From positions 60,096-124,095 of the forward strand of contig NZ_BDLU01000029.1 of assembly GCF_006538165.1 (NCBI RefSeq): a stretch of DNA of 64,000 nucleotides. The letters run 5' to 3'. Source of the DNA: Komagataeibacter diospyri (GTDB lineage Bacteria > Pseudomonadota > Alphaproteobacteria > Acetobacterales > Acetobacteraceae). Below the pieces are notes generated by a model, which had not been told where the DNA came from, made no database searches, and saw only the letters and a list, made by a program, of their open reading frames with translations. Position 1 is the first letter of the stretch; the number at the start of each line of letters is the position of its first letter. Below, one piece after another: positions 57,111 to 64,000 of the stretch. The position numbers and the translations under genes were made by a program.

Positions 57111-58184
57111 TTACCCCGCCATGCGCTGCATGATCGCACTCCCCGCACGGTTGAAGGCCTGTGCGTTGAAACTGCGCATGACCCATTCGCGCGCGGCCTG
57201 CCCCATGCCGGCCAGATGCCATGGCTGGCGCAGGATGGCGTCCAGTCTGCGGGCCAGCACGTCAGGCTGGCGGGGCGGCAGTTTCCAGCCGGTCACCCCT
57301 TCCACGATGGAACGGCCCATTTCGCCCACATTGCTGCCCATTACCGGGAGCCCCATGTTCATGGCTTCGTGGGCTGCGATGCAGAAACCTTCGTAAAACG
57401 ATGGCTGCACATACAGATGGCATTGCCGCAGGAAGGCCGCCGTGTCCTCGACATATCCCACAAAGCGCACATTATTCAGCCTATGCCGCTGGCAGAAAGC
57501 CTGCAGGCGCGCATGCTCCGCCCCCTCGCCGCCAATGGTGACACGATAGGGCGGCAGGCCCGGCACGTCCCGCAACTGGACCAGCGCGCGGCACAGCACG
57601 TCGTAGCCCTTGCCGGCATGCAGCCGCCCGAGCGAGCCGATGCGCACTTCCTCCCCCGGTCGCCACGCGGACGCGGGCGCCACATCGGACCATGCGCGAA
57701 AAATGGGCCAGCACAGCACGCGGCTGTCCGGCAGGGCCAGCCTTTTGCGGGTCAGGGCGGTGACATGGGCGGAATCCCCCACCCAGATCCGGCTGCGGTC
57801 CTTCATCAGCCGCAGCAGCGCAAGGTTGGCAGGCAGGAGGAAGGCATTATGCTGCCAGCTGACCACCGGAATACGCCGCCATGCCCCCACCATCTGCCCA
57901 AGCAGGGTCGCACGCGTAAGCGATGTCCAGATATGGGTGGGCCGGACATGGCGCACCCATGTATCCAGACTGGCCACCTGCCGTGATATCGGGGCGCCAT
58001 CCGCGGCCAGCACCATGGGCTCCAGCCCCGCGCGACGCAGGCCCGGCATGGCCCGCCCGTTGCGCCGGCACAGGGCGGCTACATGCACATCATGCCCGCA
58101 CTGGCGAAAGACCCCGGCGATATCGGGGATGGGCAGGGCCGCACCGCCACCTTCGAACGTATTGATGACATAGGCGATACGCAT
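57111..58184 (-). CDS. Glycosyltransferase family 4
   Basis: This 357-residue GT-B retaining glycosyltransferase starts 'MRIAYVINTFEGGGAALPIP' (glycine-rich acceptor loop). The donor-binding domain has 'RIGSLGRLHAGKGYDVLCRA', 'IGGEGAEHARLQ' and 'VQPSFYEGFCIAAHEAMNMG' (E-x7-E motif), then 'VGEMGRSIVEG'. Its location near kdsA and a glycerophosphotransferase-like gene suggests lipopolysaccharide or capsule assembly. ATG 58184 is chosen; ATG 58199 is an alternative. Confidence 0.85.
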   Translation of the reverse strand: MRIAYVINTFEGGGAALPIPDIAGVFRQCGHDVHVAALCRRNGRAMPGLRRAGLEPMVLAADGAPISRQVASLDTWVRHVRPTHIWTSLTRATLLGQMVGAWRRIPVVSWQHNAFLLPANLALLRLMKDRSRIWVGDSAHVTALTRKRLALPDSRVLCWPIFRAWSDVAPASAWRPGEEVRIGSLGRLHAGKGYDVLCRALVQLRDVPGLPPYRVTIGGEGAEHARLQAFCQRHRLNNVRFVGYVEDTAAFLRQCHLYVQPSFYEGFCIAAHEAMNMGLPVMGSNVGEMGRSIVEGVTGWKLPPRQPDVLARRLDAILRQPWHLAGMGQAAREWVMRSFNAQAFNRAGSAIMQRMAG

Positions 58185-58230
58185 GGCCTTCCCATCCATT
58201 CCATGGACCAGCGGCGGACCATAGCACCCC

Positions 58231-59403
58231 CTAGCGCCGGGGTTCAGGGGGGCAGGATTTATCCTGCAATAAAAAGGAAACAATTTCCCGTGCCGCGCGA
58301 TGGGCGGCGGTTTCGCCCGGGACCGTATGGAATGTTGCCTCGAACGCGGCCTGCTGGCGTGGGGCGAATTCGCGCTGGCGCTCCTTCGCCACGGCCAGGG
58401 CATGGGGCAGTTCGCTGACGCTGTCGATCACCTGCCCCAGGTTCCAGTGCGCGTAACTGGGATTGTCCTGCCAGCGCGCACCGTGGGAATTGAGGAAGAT
58501 GCACGGCCGGGGACGCGCGATCCATTCATAGACCTGGCTGCTGGCATCACCCAGATAGATGTCGGCGGCAAGGACATAGGACATGTCCACCGAATTCCGG
58601 CTGCCGGTATCGATACGGATATGCGACAGGTTGCGCAGGCGTTCGGGGATCATCCGGCGCAGGCGCACGCGGCGGTGTTCGACCGATGTATGCAGCCTGC
58701 GCCGGAACAGCATGACATGGGGGGCGAAAATCAGGTTGTAGTCATCCTGCCGCGCGAACCATTCCAGCACATCCATCCCCATATCCCACCACGACGACAG
58801 GACCGGGTCAAAATGCGGGTTGTATAGGACCGTGGGCCGGTCATTGTCGAACAGGCGCGGATGTGCCGCCATGTCCACGGTGTCGAATTTGGGGTAGCCG
58901 ACAATGGCGTGGTGGCCGGGGCGGATCAGCTGCCGGTCCAGCATGCGGTCGCGCGTCTTGGCCCCGGGCAACAGCACAAGATCGAAAAACCGGGTCACGT
59001 CACGAAAGCCGATGGAACGGTCCCCCGCCCCGTGCGGGAAATAGATTAGCCGGATATCAAGGTTGAAGTGGCTTTTCAGCAGGGCCGATGTGGTTTCCGG
59101 CACCACCAGCGCGTCAAACCCACGAAACAGGTCCACGTTTTCACGCAGGTTCGCAATGCGGCGGAAGGGCACGACCGCCTGCGCCACCACGTTTATGGCC
59201 TGCGACACCGGCCCGATATCAATGCGGACAAAGCGCACGCGGTCCATGCATGGCGCAATGGTCCGGCGCACATGCGCTTCCTGCGCGGGGGTGGAGGTCA
59301 TGACCGTCACATCCTGCCCCAGCGCCACCAGTTCACAGATGATCGGCGCGGTATGCGAGACCTGATGGATACAGTCGTGGTTGAACAGGAAACCGATCTT
59401 CAT
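58231..59403 (-). CDS. CDP-glycerol glycerophosphotransferase (TagB/TagF)-like protein
   Basis: This 390-residue protein starts 'MKIGFLFNHDCIHQVSHTAP' and contains 'LIYFPHGAGDRSIGFR', 'VGYPKFDTVDM', 'VLYNPHFDPVLSSWW', 'IFAPHVMLF' and 'YVLAADIYLGDASSQVYEWI'. This is the pattern of TagB/TagF-like glycerophosphotransferases (His in P-H-G and later P-H, acidic D-x-S-S). In Gram-negatives such enzymes add glycerol phosphate to surface glycans. Alternative start ATG 59418 exists. It probably forms an operon with the GT4 gene 46 bp downstream. Confidence 0.75.
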   Translation of the reverse strand: MKIGFLFNHDCIHQVSHTAPIICELVALGQDVTVMTSTPAQEAHVRRTIAPCMDRVRFVRIDIGPVSQAINVVAQAVVPFRRIANLRENVDLFRGFDALVVPETTSALLKSHFNLDIRLIYFPHGAGDRSIGFRDVTRFFDLVLLPGAKTRDRMLDRQLIRPGHHAIVGYPKFDTVDMAAHPRLFDNDRPTVLYNPHFDPVLSSWWDMGMDVLEWFARQDDYNLIFAPHVMLFRRRLHTSVEHRRVRLRRMIPERLRNLSHIRIDTGSRNSVDMSYVLAADIYLGDASSQVYEWIARPRPCIFLNSHGARWQDNPSYAHWNLGQVIDSVSELPHALAVAKERQREFAPRQQAAFEATFHTVPGETAAHRAAREIVSFLLQDKSCPPEPRR

Positions 59404-59735
59404 GGGCCGCAATGTCATGATAAGGATCGTGTGGGCATACAGCGCGCAGCCATGGATGGGAACCCTCCGCGTTTCCCCACCCGCCACCCCGGCGCGTGGG
59501 GATGTTCAGCACACCATGCGCAACAGCCACATGGAATGCATTCCATGGCATGGCGTCCCACCAGTTCAGCACAAAGTGAATGCAGTTCCCTTTCGTGCCC
59601 ACTACCCTGTTCGCGCACGGGTTCGGACATCATGCATGACGGTTGGGGAATACAGGACAGGTTCCAGGTTATTGCGAACCGGTCTTAATTCCGGCACGCT
59701 AAACATCCGAGCGAACGGGAATAAGGATAAAGACC
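59404..59735. other. Divergent intergenic region
   Basis: About 330 bp between the glycerophosphotransferase-like gene and sodC. It should hold both promoters. No ORF with recognisable motifs and no clear repeat were found. Confidence 0.5.
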
Positions 59736-60263
59736 ATGTTCACACCACGCCTGAAACTGCTGACGATCCTTGCCGGACTGGCTACCCTGCCCACCATGGC
59801 CCATGCCGCGGATACCGCGTCGGGCAAGCTGATTGGCAATGACGGCAGCGACCACGGCACCCTGCACATCACGCAAGCGCCAAAGGGCGTGCTGCTGCGT
59901 ATCGAAGCCAGAGGGCTGATCCCCGGCTGGCACGGTATCCATTTCCATGAAAAGGGCGATTGCGGACCGCCGAAGTTCACCTCCGCCGGGGCACATGTCC
60001 ATGCAGCGACACCCGTGGTGCATGGCCTGCTGAACGCGAACGCCAATGACGCGGGCGACCTGCCCAACCTGTTTGTGGGTCAGGACGGGACGGCCACGGT
60101 GGAGATGTATTCCACGCTGGTATCACTCAACGCCGGGGATGGCCGCCCTGCCCTGCTGGATGCCGATGGCTCGGCGCTGGTCATTCACGCCAATCCCGAT
60201 GACTATCGCACCCAGCCCATTGGTGGCGCGGGGGATCGCGTGGCCTGCGGGGTCATTCACTGA
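59736..60263 (+). CDS. sodC: Periplasmic Cu-Zn superoxide dismutase
   Basis: SodC disproportionates superoxide in the periplasm. The 175-residue product has a signal peptide (LLTILAGLATLPTMAHA), copper ligands in 'WHGIHFHEKGDCGPP', zinc-site histidines in 'AGAHVHAATPVVHG', and the C-terminal 'GDRVACGVIH' with the disulfide cysteine. AGGA precedes the ATG. It is transcribed alone and ends at a long hairpin. Confidence 0.94.
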   Translation: MFTPRLKLLTILAGLATLPTMAHAADTASGKLIGNDGSDHGTLHITQAPKGVLLRIEARGLIPGWHGIHFHEKGDCGPPKFTSAGAHVHAATPVVHGLLNANANDAGDLPNLFVGQDGTATVEMYSTLVSLNAGDGRPALLDADGSALVIHANPDDYRTQPIGGAGDRVACGVIH

Positions 60264-60273
60264 TACGCACATT

Positions 60274-60314
60274 ATGGTTTCCGGTCGCAATCGAGGATTG
60301 CGGCCAGAAACCGT
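60274..60314 (+). terminator. Long imperfect hairpin after sodC
   Basis: ATGGTTTCCGGTCGCAATC pairs with GATTGCGGCCAGAAACCGT around a tiny loop, with a few mismatches, 11 bp after the sodC stop. No strong T-run follows; a two-hairpin repeat begins right after it. Confidence 0.65.
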
Positions 60315-60320
60315 AATCTA

Positions 60321-60406
60321 AAATAAAGAAGTTCTGGCAAGCTTTTTTCCAAAACCTTCAGGTAATGCCACCTTTTAAAAAAAAAGGCAGCGCCTGAAAA
60401 CTTTTA
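60321..60406 (-). repeat. Two-hairpin intergenic repeat, copy 10
   Basis: On the minus strand the stem is GCTGCCTTTT with AAAAGGTGGC, needing two G-U pairs that become mismatches in plus-strand RNA. The AAGCTTTTTTCC-type stem and outer GAAGTTCTGG/CTGAAAACTT complete it. It lies 18 bp beyond the stop of the TonB-dependent receptor. Confidence 0.78.
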
Positions 60407-60424
60407 TGACTTCCGTCTGCCTTC

Positions 60425-62689
60425 TTACAGATCAGCACTGATCGAGAACTTGAAGGTCTCCGGGTCCCCCATGACCAGGTCGCTCTGGTAAACCGAGGCC
60501 CAGTAGCGCTGGTTCCCGATGTTATCGACTTCAAAGCGTGCGGTCAGCGGCTTCTTTGCCGCAAGGAAGGTATAGCGCGCCCCAAGGTCGAAACGTGACC
60601 ATGCGGGCAGGTGCGTCGTGTTCATGCTGTTGAACTGCTGCTTGCCGGTGCTGATGACACGGCCAACCAGCGTCAGACCCTTCACGAACGGCACGTCGTA
60701 TTCAAGGTTACCGTTGATGGTGTAATTCGGCACGCCGATCACGGTCTTGCCGTTATATTCACCGCCCGCCGTATTCATCTGTTTGGCATCAATCAATGTC
60801 AGGCCACCGTTGAAGCGCAGCCCGCGCAGGATTTCGCCATTGAAGGTCAGTTCCATGCCCCGGTTACGCTGTCGGCCATTCTGTGTGTACAGCATCTGTC
60901 CGGTATTGCCGTAGGCTTCGGTCATGCCCTGCGGCATGCCGGTCTGGAAAAACGCAACACCTGCTGCAAAGCGGCCCACGTCATATTTCGCGCCGACTTC
61001 GTACTGGGTGCTCTGGTACGGGGCGAAAACCTGCCCGGCATTGACGTAGGTCGCCCCCACCGTCTGCCCCGCCGACAGCCCCTGAATACGGTTGAAATAC
61101 AGGGCGGCATGTTTGACCGGATGGATGACAAGACCAATGACCGGCGAGAACGCCGCCGCATCATAATGCGTATCCAGCTTGCCACTGCCATACAGGAATG
61201 AATCCGACAGGATATCCTGGTACCGGAACCCGCCCGTCAGCGCGATGCGATCGTGCCAGAACGTCATGGTATCCGACAGGAACAGGCTGTACAGCTTGTT
61301 CCACGCCACGCGTCCGGGGTTGTTCAGGTTGCCACCGCTATAGGTTTCCTGAGGGGTGAACTGCGTGGGGTGATAGATGTTGCCCGCCTGTGACGTCAGA
61401 CTCATGGAATAGGCGGCGTCTGATTCTTCCCATATTGCCGACCCGCCCGCGTTGATTTCATGTTTGATCGGGCCAGTGGTGACATGCGCATGGATACCGG
61501 CCTGCGTGGCCTCGTTCATGACGTTGTACGCATCCGCCATGGCCCCCACGCTGCCTGCGCCAGTACGGGAATTGGTCAGCGTGGTGGTGGCGTAATTGCC
61601 CATTTCATTGCCGCCCTGCGCACCGAATTTGCCATACGCCGTGATGTGGCTGCCAAAATCATGTTCGATATTCAGCGTGCCGAACAGGTAGCTCAGATCG
61701 GTATAGGCCCAGCGCTGCCCCCAGTTTTCCGACGGCGCGGTTGCCTTGGGCGCGGGCATGCCATCCGCCAGGCTGGAGACGATGATCGCGCTGCGCCCGC
61801 CATAAACCTGCTGTTTCTGGTAATTCATGTTCATGTCGATGCGCGTGTCGTCATTATGCCAGTCAAAGGCCGCACCAAGGGCCACATCGTCGCGCCGTTC
61901 GCCCTTGATCGCCGTTTCCCCATCCATGCCGGCGGCGTTGAAGCGGAAGCCGAAGGCATGGTCGCGGCCAAACCGGCGGCTTATGTCAAACGCGCCGCCC
62001 CCCTGCCCGCTGCTGGTGTAATCGCCGGTGATACGCGTGATATCCGTCACCGCTGCCCGTTTGGGGATCAGATTGACGTTGCCGCCAACAGCCGAACCAC
62101 CGGGGGCCGCGCCATTGAGGAACGCGCTGGCGCCGTTGAGCACCTGCACTGAATCATAAAGCTGGGGCGAGACAAGCTGCCGTGGGGTTACACCATACAG
62201 ACCGTCAATCGCCACGTCATCGCCATACAGCGTAAAGCCGCGGATCTGGAACAGCTGCGCGTAATTGCCATAGCCCATCGTCGTGCGCACGGTGGGATCG
62301 TTCAGCAGCACGTCGCCCAGTGTCTGTGACTGCTGGTTCAGGATCAGGCTGGAATTGTAGCTGCGGATGTTGAAAGGTACATCCAGCCCGTTCTTCTTGC
62401 CCAACGCGCCCAGATCGCCCCCACTGCTGACATACATGCGGTTCCTGCGCGCGGCAGTAACGACAATGTCCTCGTGCCTGTCCGGGGTTCCTTCCGGTGT
62501 AGCGCCTGCCTGTGCGCCCGCATTGTCTACGGGGGCATGGGCTGGCTGCGCACGCCGCGTGGCAGCCGGTTTTCCCTGCTGCACGGCACCGGTTCCATCC
62601 GTTGCAGCGCGGGATGCCACCGGAGCCCCCACACCCGCCAGCAGGCTGGAGGCGCAGATTGTGCTCAGGCAAAGCGTACGAAGACTCAT
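60425..62689 (-). CDS. TonB-dependent siderophore receptor
   Basis: This 754-residue outer-membrane receptor has a signal peptide (LCLSTICASSLLAGVGAPVASRA region), a Pro/Ala-rich spacer, a TonB-box-like 'DIVVTAAR', and a plug domain ('LNQQSQTLGDVLLNDPTVRT', 'QIRGFTLYGDDVAIDGLYGV'). A 22-strand barrel follows, ending 'TFKFSISADL'. Plug and barrel features fit ferric-siderophore receptors of the FhuA/FpvA type. A Fur-like inverted repeat overlaps its putative promoter. No siderophore genes are in the window. Confidence 0.92.
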   Translation of the reverse strand: MSLRTLCLSTICASSLLAGVGAPVASRAATDGTGAVQQGKPAATRRAQPAHAPVDNAGAQAGATPEGTPDRHEDIVVTAARRNRMYVSSGGDLGALGKKNGLDVPFNIRSYNSSLILNQQSQTLGDVLLNDPTVRTTMGYGNYAQLFQIRGFTLYGDDVAIDGLYGVTPRQLVSPQLYDSVQVLNGASAFLNGAAPGGSAVGGNVNLIPKRAAVTDITRITGDYTSSGQGGGAFDISRRFGRDHAFGFRFNAAGMDGETAIKGERRDDVALGAAFDWHNDDTRIDMNMNYQKQQVYGGRSAIIVSSLADGMPAPKATAPSENWGQRWAYTDLSYLFGTLNIEHDFGSHITAYGKFGAQGGNEMGNYATTTLTNSRTGAGSVGAMADAYNVMNEATQAGIHAHVTTGPIKHEINAGGSAIWEESDAAYSMSLTSQAGNIYHPTQFTPQETYSGGNLNNPGRVAWNKLYSLFLSDTMTFWHDRIALTGGFRYQDILSDSFLYGSGKLDTHYDAAAFSPVIGLVIHPVKHAALYFNRIQGLSAGQTVGATYVNAGQVFAPYQSTQYEVGAKYDVGRFAAGVAFFQTGMPQGMTEAYGNTGQMLYTQNGRQRNRGMELTFNGEILRGLRFNGGLTLIDAKQMNTAGGEYNGKTVIGVPNYTINGNLEYDVPFVKGLTLVGRVISTGKQQFNSMNTTHLPAWSRFDLGARYTFLAAKKPLTARFEVDNIGNQRYWASVYQSDLVMGDPETFKFSISADL

Positions 62690-62729
62690 TGATCAAAGCT
62701 CACACTGTGACGGTTTCCGGCAGCTTATT

Positions 62730-62758
62730 TAGCAATTGATAGTGAATTGCAATATCAA
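62730..62758 (-). promoter_or_regulatory. Putative promoter with Fur-like operator for the TonB receptor
   Basis: On the minus strand TTGATA (62753-62758) and TTGCTA (62730-62735) are 17 bp apart. The inverted repeat GCAATT-N7-AATTGC (62732-62750) lies within the promoter, about 43 bp before the start codon. Its form and place fit an alphaproteobacterial Fur-type iron operator; this is inference. Confidence 0.5.
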
Positions 62759-62759
62759 A

Positions 62760-63094
62760 TATGCATCTTCCCAACCCGATCCCGGATCGGCGCGCATAGG
62801 CTGGGGCAGCCCGCCCTGCCCCGGGCAGGCTGTTCCTGCGCACTGCATTATTGGTCATATGTCTGGAAAAGCAGGCAGACGCGCCAACCTCGACCGCGGT
62901 TGGCGCACATCTGATTACGCAGGTGTAAATTTCGACGCCCGCAACTTTGACTATACGCCTGAGCAACCTGATAACCGATTCCGGTATCGTCAGCCGGCCA
63001 TCATCCGAAAGTGGTCATGGTGCGACTGAAGACATAATCCTGCCGCATGAGCATCAAGCATCTGCCCTGAATAAAACTCGGGATAAGGCAAAAC
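62760..63094. other. Intergenic region, probable IS debris
   Basis: No supported gene is present. It lies between the TonB receptor promoter and the decayed IS5 transposase. Open frames on both strands lack recognisable motifs. Confidence 0.45.
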
Positions 63095-63450
63095 ACGCCG
63101 TCACAGACGGCATGACGCTACGATTTCAGGCCACCGTGTATGCGTCCGGTTCCGTGGGGCACTGCCCCTTTTTGCGCCGTAAGACTGTCGTCCGGTGCGC
63201 CTTGCGATATGTATATCGATCACGAGGCATTCCGGATTACCGGCCTGGGCCACCAGATATTGTGAAGACCTTCCTGAATACACCACGCACGCTCCAGCGG
63301 ATAAACCGGTTATACAGCGTCTCGTGCAATCCGGGGCCCTTTGCATACGACTGTTCATTGAAACCCGTTATGGATCAGGTAAATGATCCCGCTGATAACC
63401 CCACGGTCATCCCCACAGCGCAAACTCCACTTTTGCGGCGCTACCTCGCA
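63095..63450 (-). pseudogene. Decayed IS5-family transposase remnant
   Basis: On the minus strand, frames must be switched to read a transposase. First comes 'GDDRGVISGIIYLIHNGFQ' then TGA (about 63355). In another frame follow 'HETLYNRFIRWSVRGVF' and 'KAHRTTVLRRKKG'. In a third come 'GRIHGGLKS', a stop, and 'HAVCDG'. Together these match the usual IS5 pattern R-R-V-I-S-G-I-I-Y, K-T-L-Y-N-R-F-I-R-W, L-K-A-H-R-T-A and G-G-L-N-S-K-L-H-A-V-C-D-G. At least two frameshifts and two stops show that it is dead; both ends are missing. Confidence 0.8.
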
Positions 63451-63785
63451 TAACCACTGTCACGGCATGGTCTTAAAGGGCAAACCAGACTGCTTGCTCC
63501 GTCAGGCAATTTTCGCCCATTTCTCAGCCGCAGCAGAAAACATAAGAGCGGGATCCTATCTCCGCCCAAGAAGCGAATTACTTAAGCTTGAACTGAGAGA
63601 GATTCCCGCAATTGCGCAATTCACCTATAATTCAATTCGGCAATACACGCATATTCCCTGATTTCCAATGCATTACCAATTCCACTACGGCGTGTCGTCA
63701 GTTAAGCCCTGAGTGTGGCACGTGAGGGTTGTACTTTGTGTCTGCGTGTGCTGACTGTTTTCCCGTTTTTTGGGGAGACAGACAG

Positions 63786-64000
63786 ATGCGGCGCTATAGT
63801 TTACGCGATGACCAGTGGGAGCGGATAAAGGATTTTCTTCCCGGTCGAGAAGGCTATGTCGGCGGCACTGCGGCGGACAACCGTCTGTTCGTGGAGGCGG
63901 TGCTGTATCGCTATCGCGCGGGCATTCCATGGCGCGACCTTCCTGCCCGTTTCGGGGACTGGAAAAACGTGCACCGGCGTCTGCGCCGCTGGTGTGAAAG
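63786..64000 (+). CDS. IS5-family transposase, cut by the window end
   Basis: An open frame of 71 codons continues past the end of the window. It reads 'RRYSLRDDQWERIKDFLPGR', then 'DNRLFVEAVLYRYRAGIPW' and 'RDLPARFGDWKNVHRRLRRW', the N-terminal domain of IS5-group (DUF4096) transposases, often the first ORF of a frameshifted pair. It looks intact as far as visible. It belongs to a different subgroup from the remnant 350 bp upstream. The left IS end should lie within about 100 bp upstream, but the inverted repeat cannot be fixed without the right end. Confidence 0.88.
   Translation, partial: MRRYSLRDDQWERIKDFLPGREGYVGGTAADNRLFVEAVLYRYRAGIPWRDLPARFGDWKNVHRRLRRWCE

Noticed and set aside
62947..63453. 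Plus-strand 168-codon frame near the right end
   Set aside because: It overlaps the minus-strand transposase remnant, which explains the region better; no ribosome site or motif.

Overview
This 64 kb window is chromosomal DNA from a high-GC alphaproteobacterium. The most likely source is an acetic acid bacterium (Acetobacteraceae), probably Komagataeibacter or a close relative. This rests on the ppiD-trpEGDC-moaC and pdhA-pdhB(lipoyl)-pdhC-lpd arrangements, tpiA-secG-pyrG-kdsA, the MFS sugar transporter and AdhP, and the IS5-type insertion sequences. The genus call comes from gene content and is an inference.

Layout. 0-5 kb: a DedA protein and a membrane-anchored ATP-grasp ligase, an orphan MCE (MlaD-like) protein, uppP, an MscS channel and tRNA-Met(CAT). 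5-14 kb: an exported methyltransferase-like protein, an EamA transporter, a rhodanese, an exported M20 peptidase, small CsbD-like and unknown proteins, a lone DUF2075 ATPase and a haemolysin-III (PAQR) membrane protein. 14-28 kb: an MFS sugar transporter, a polytopic DUF6056-like protein, small exported proteins, adhP, an sseA-metC pair, an AI-2E/PerM-type permease with an EEP-family hydrolase, a cytochrome b/tetraheme cytochrome c pair, cardiolipin synthase and a YraN nuclease-like protein.

28-35 kb: a long purine operon on the minus strand, purB-NRDE-purC-purS-(Rap1a-like)-purQ-purL-bolA-grxD, mostly with 4-bp overlaps. 35-39 kb: terC-slt-pgpA-cinA on the plus strand. 39-46 kb: lipA-ratA and the pyruvate dehydrogenase operon; LipA makes the lipoyl groups carried by PdhB and PdhC. 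46-53 kb: ppiD-trpE-trpG-trpD-trpC-moaC. 53-57 kb: tpiA-secG and pyrG-kdsA. 57-64 kb: two glycosyltransferase/glycerophosphotransferase-like genes, sodC, a TonB-dependent siderophore receptor with a Fur-like operator, a decayed IS5 transposase and the start of an apparently intact IS5 transposase cut by the window end.

The most unusual signal is a family of about 85-bp intergenic repeats: ten copies plus one half copy. Each has short terminal inverted repeats enclosing a GCCGCC-T/A-GGCGGC hairpin and an AAGCTT-type hairpin. Every copy lies just 3' of a gene. Wherever the stem is degenerate, its G-U wobble pairs form only in the RNA strand co-oriented with that gene. One copy has a compensatory base-pair change. 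This looks like a spread family of structured transcript 3' ends (terminators or stabilisers). Other points of interest are a tandem duplication of the N-terminal domain of TrpD, near-identical lipoyl-domain DNA in pdhB and pdhC (suggesting gene conversion), a 10-bp inverted repeat flanking the tRNA, and the b/c cytochrome pair.
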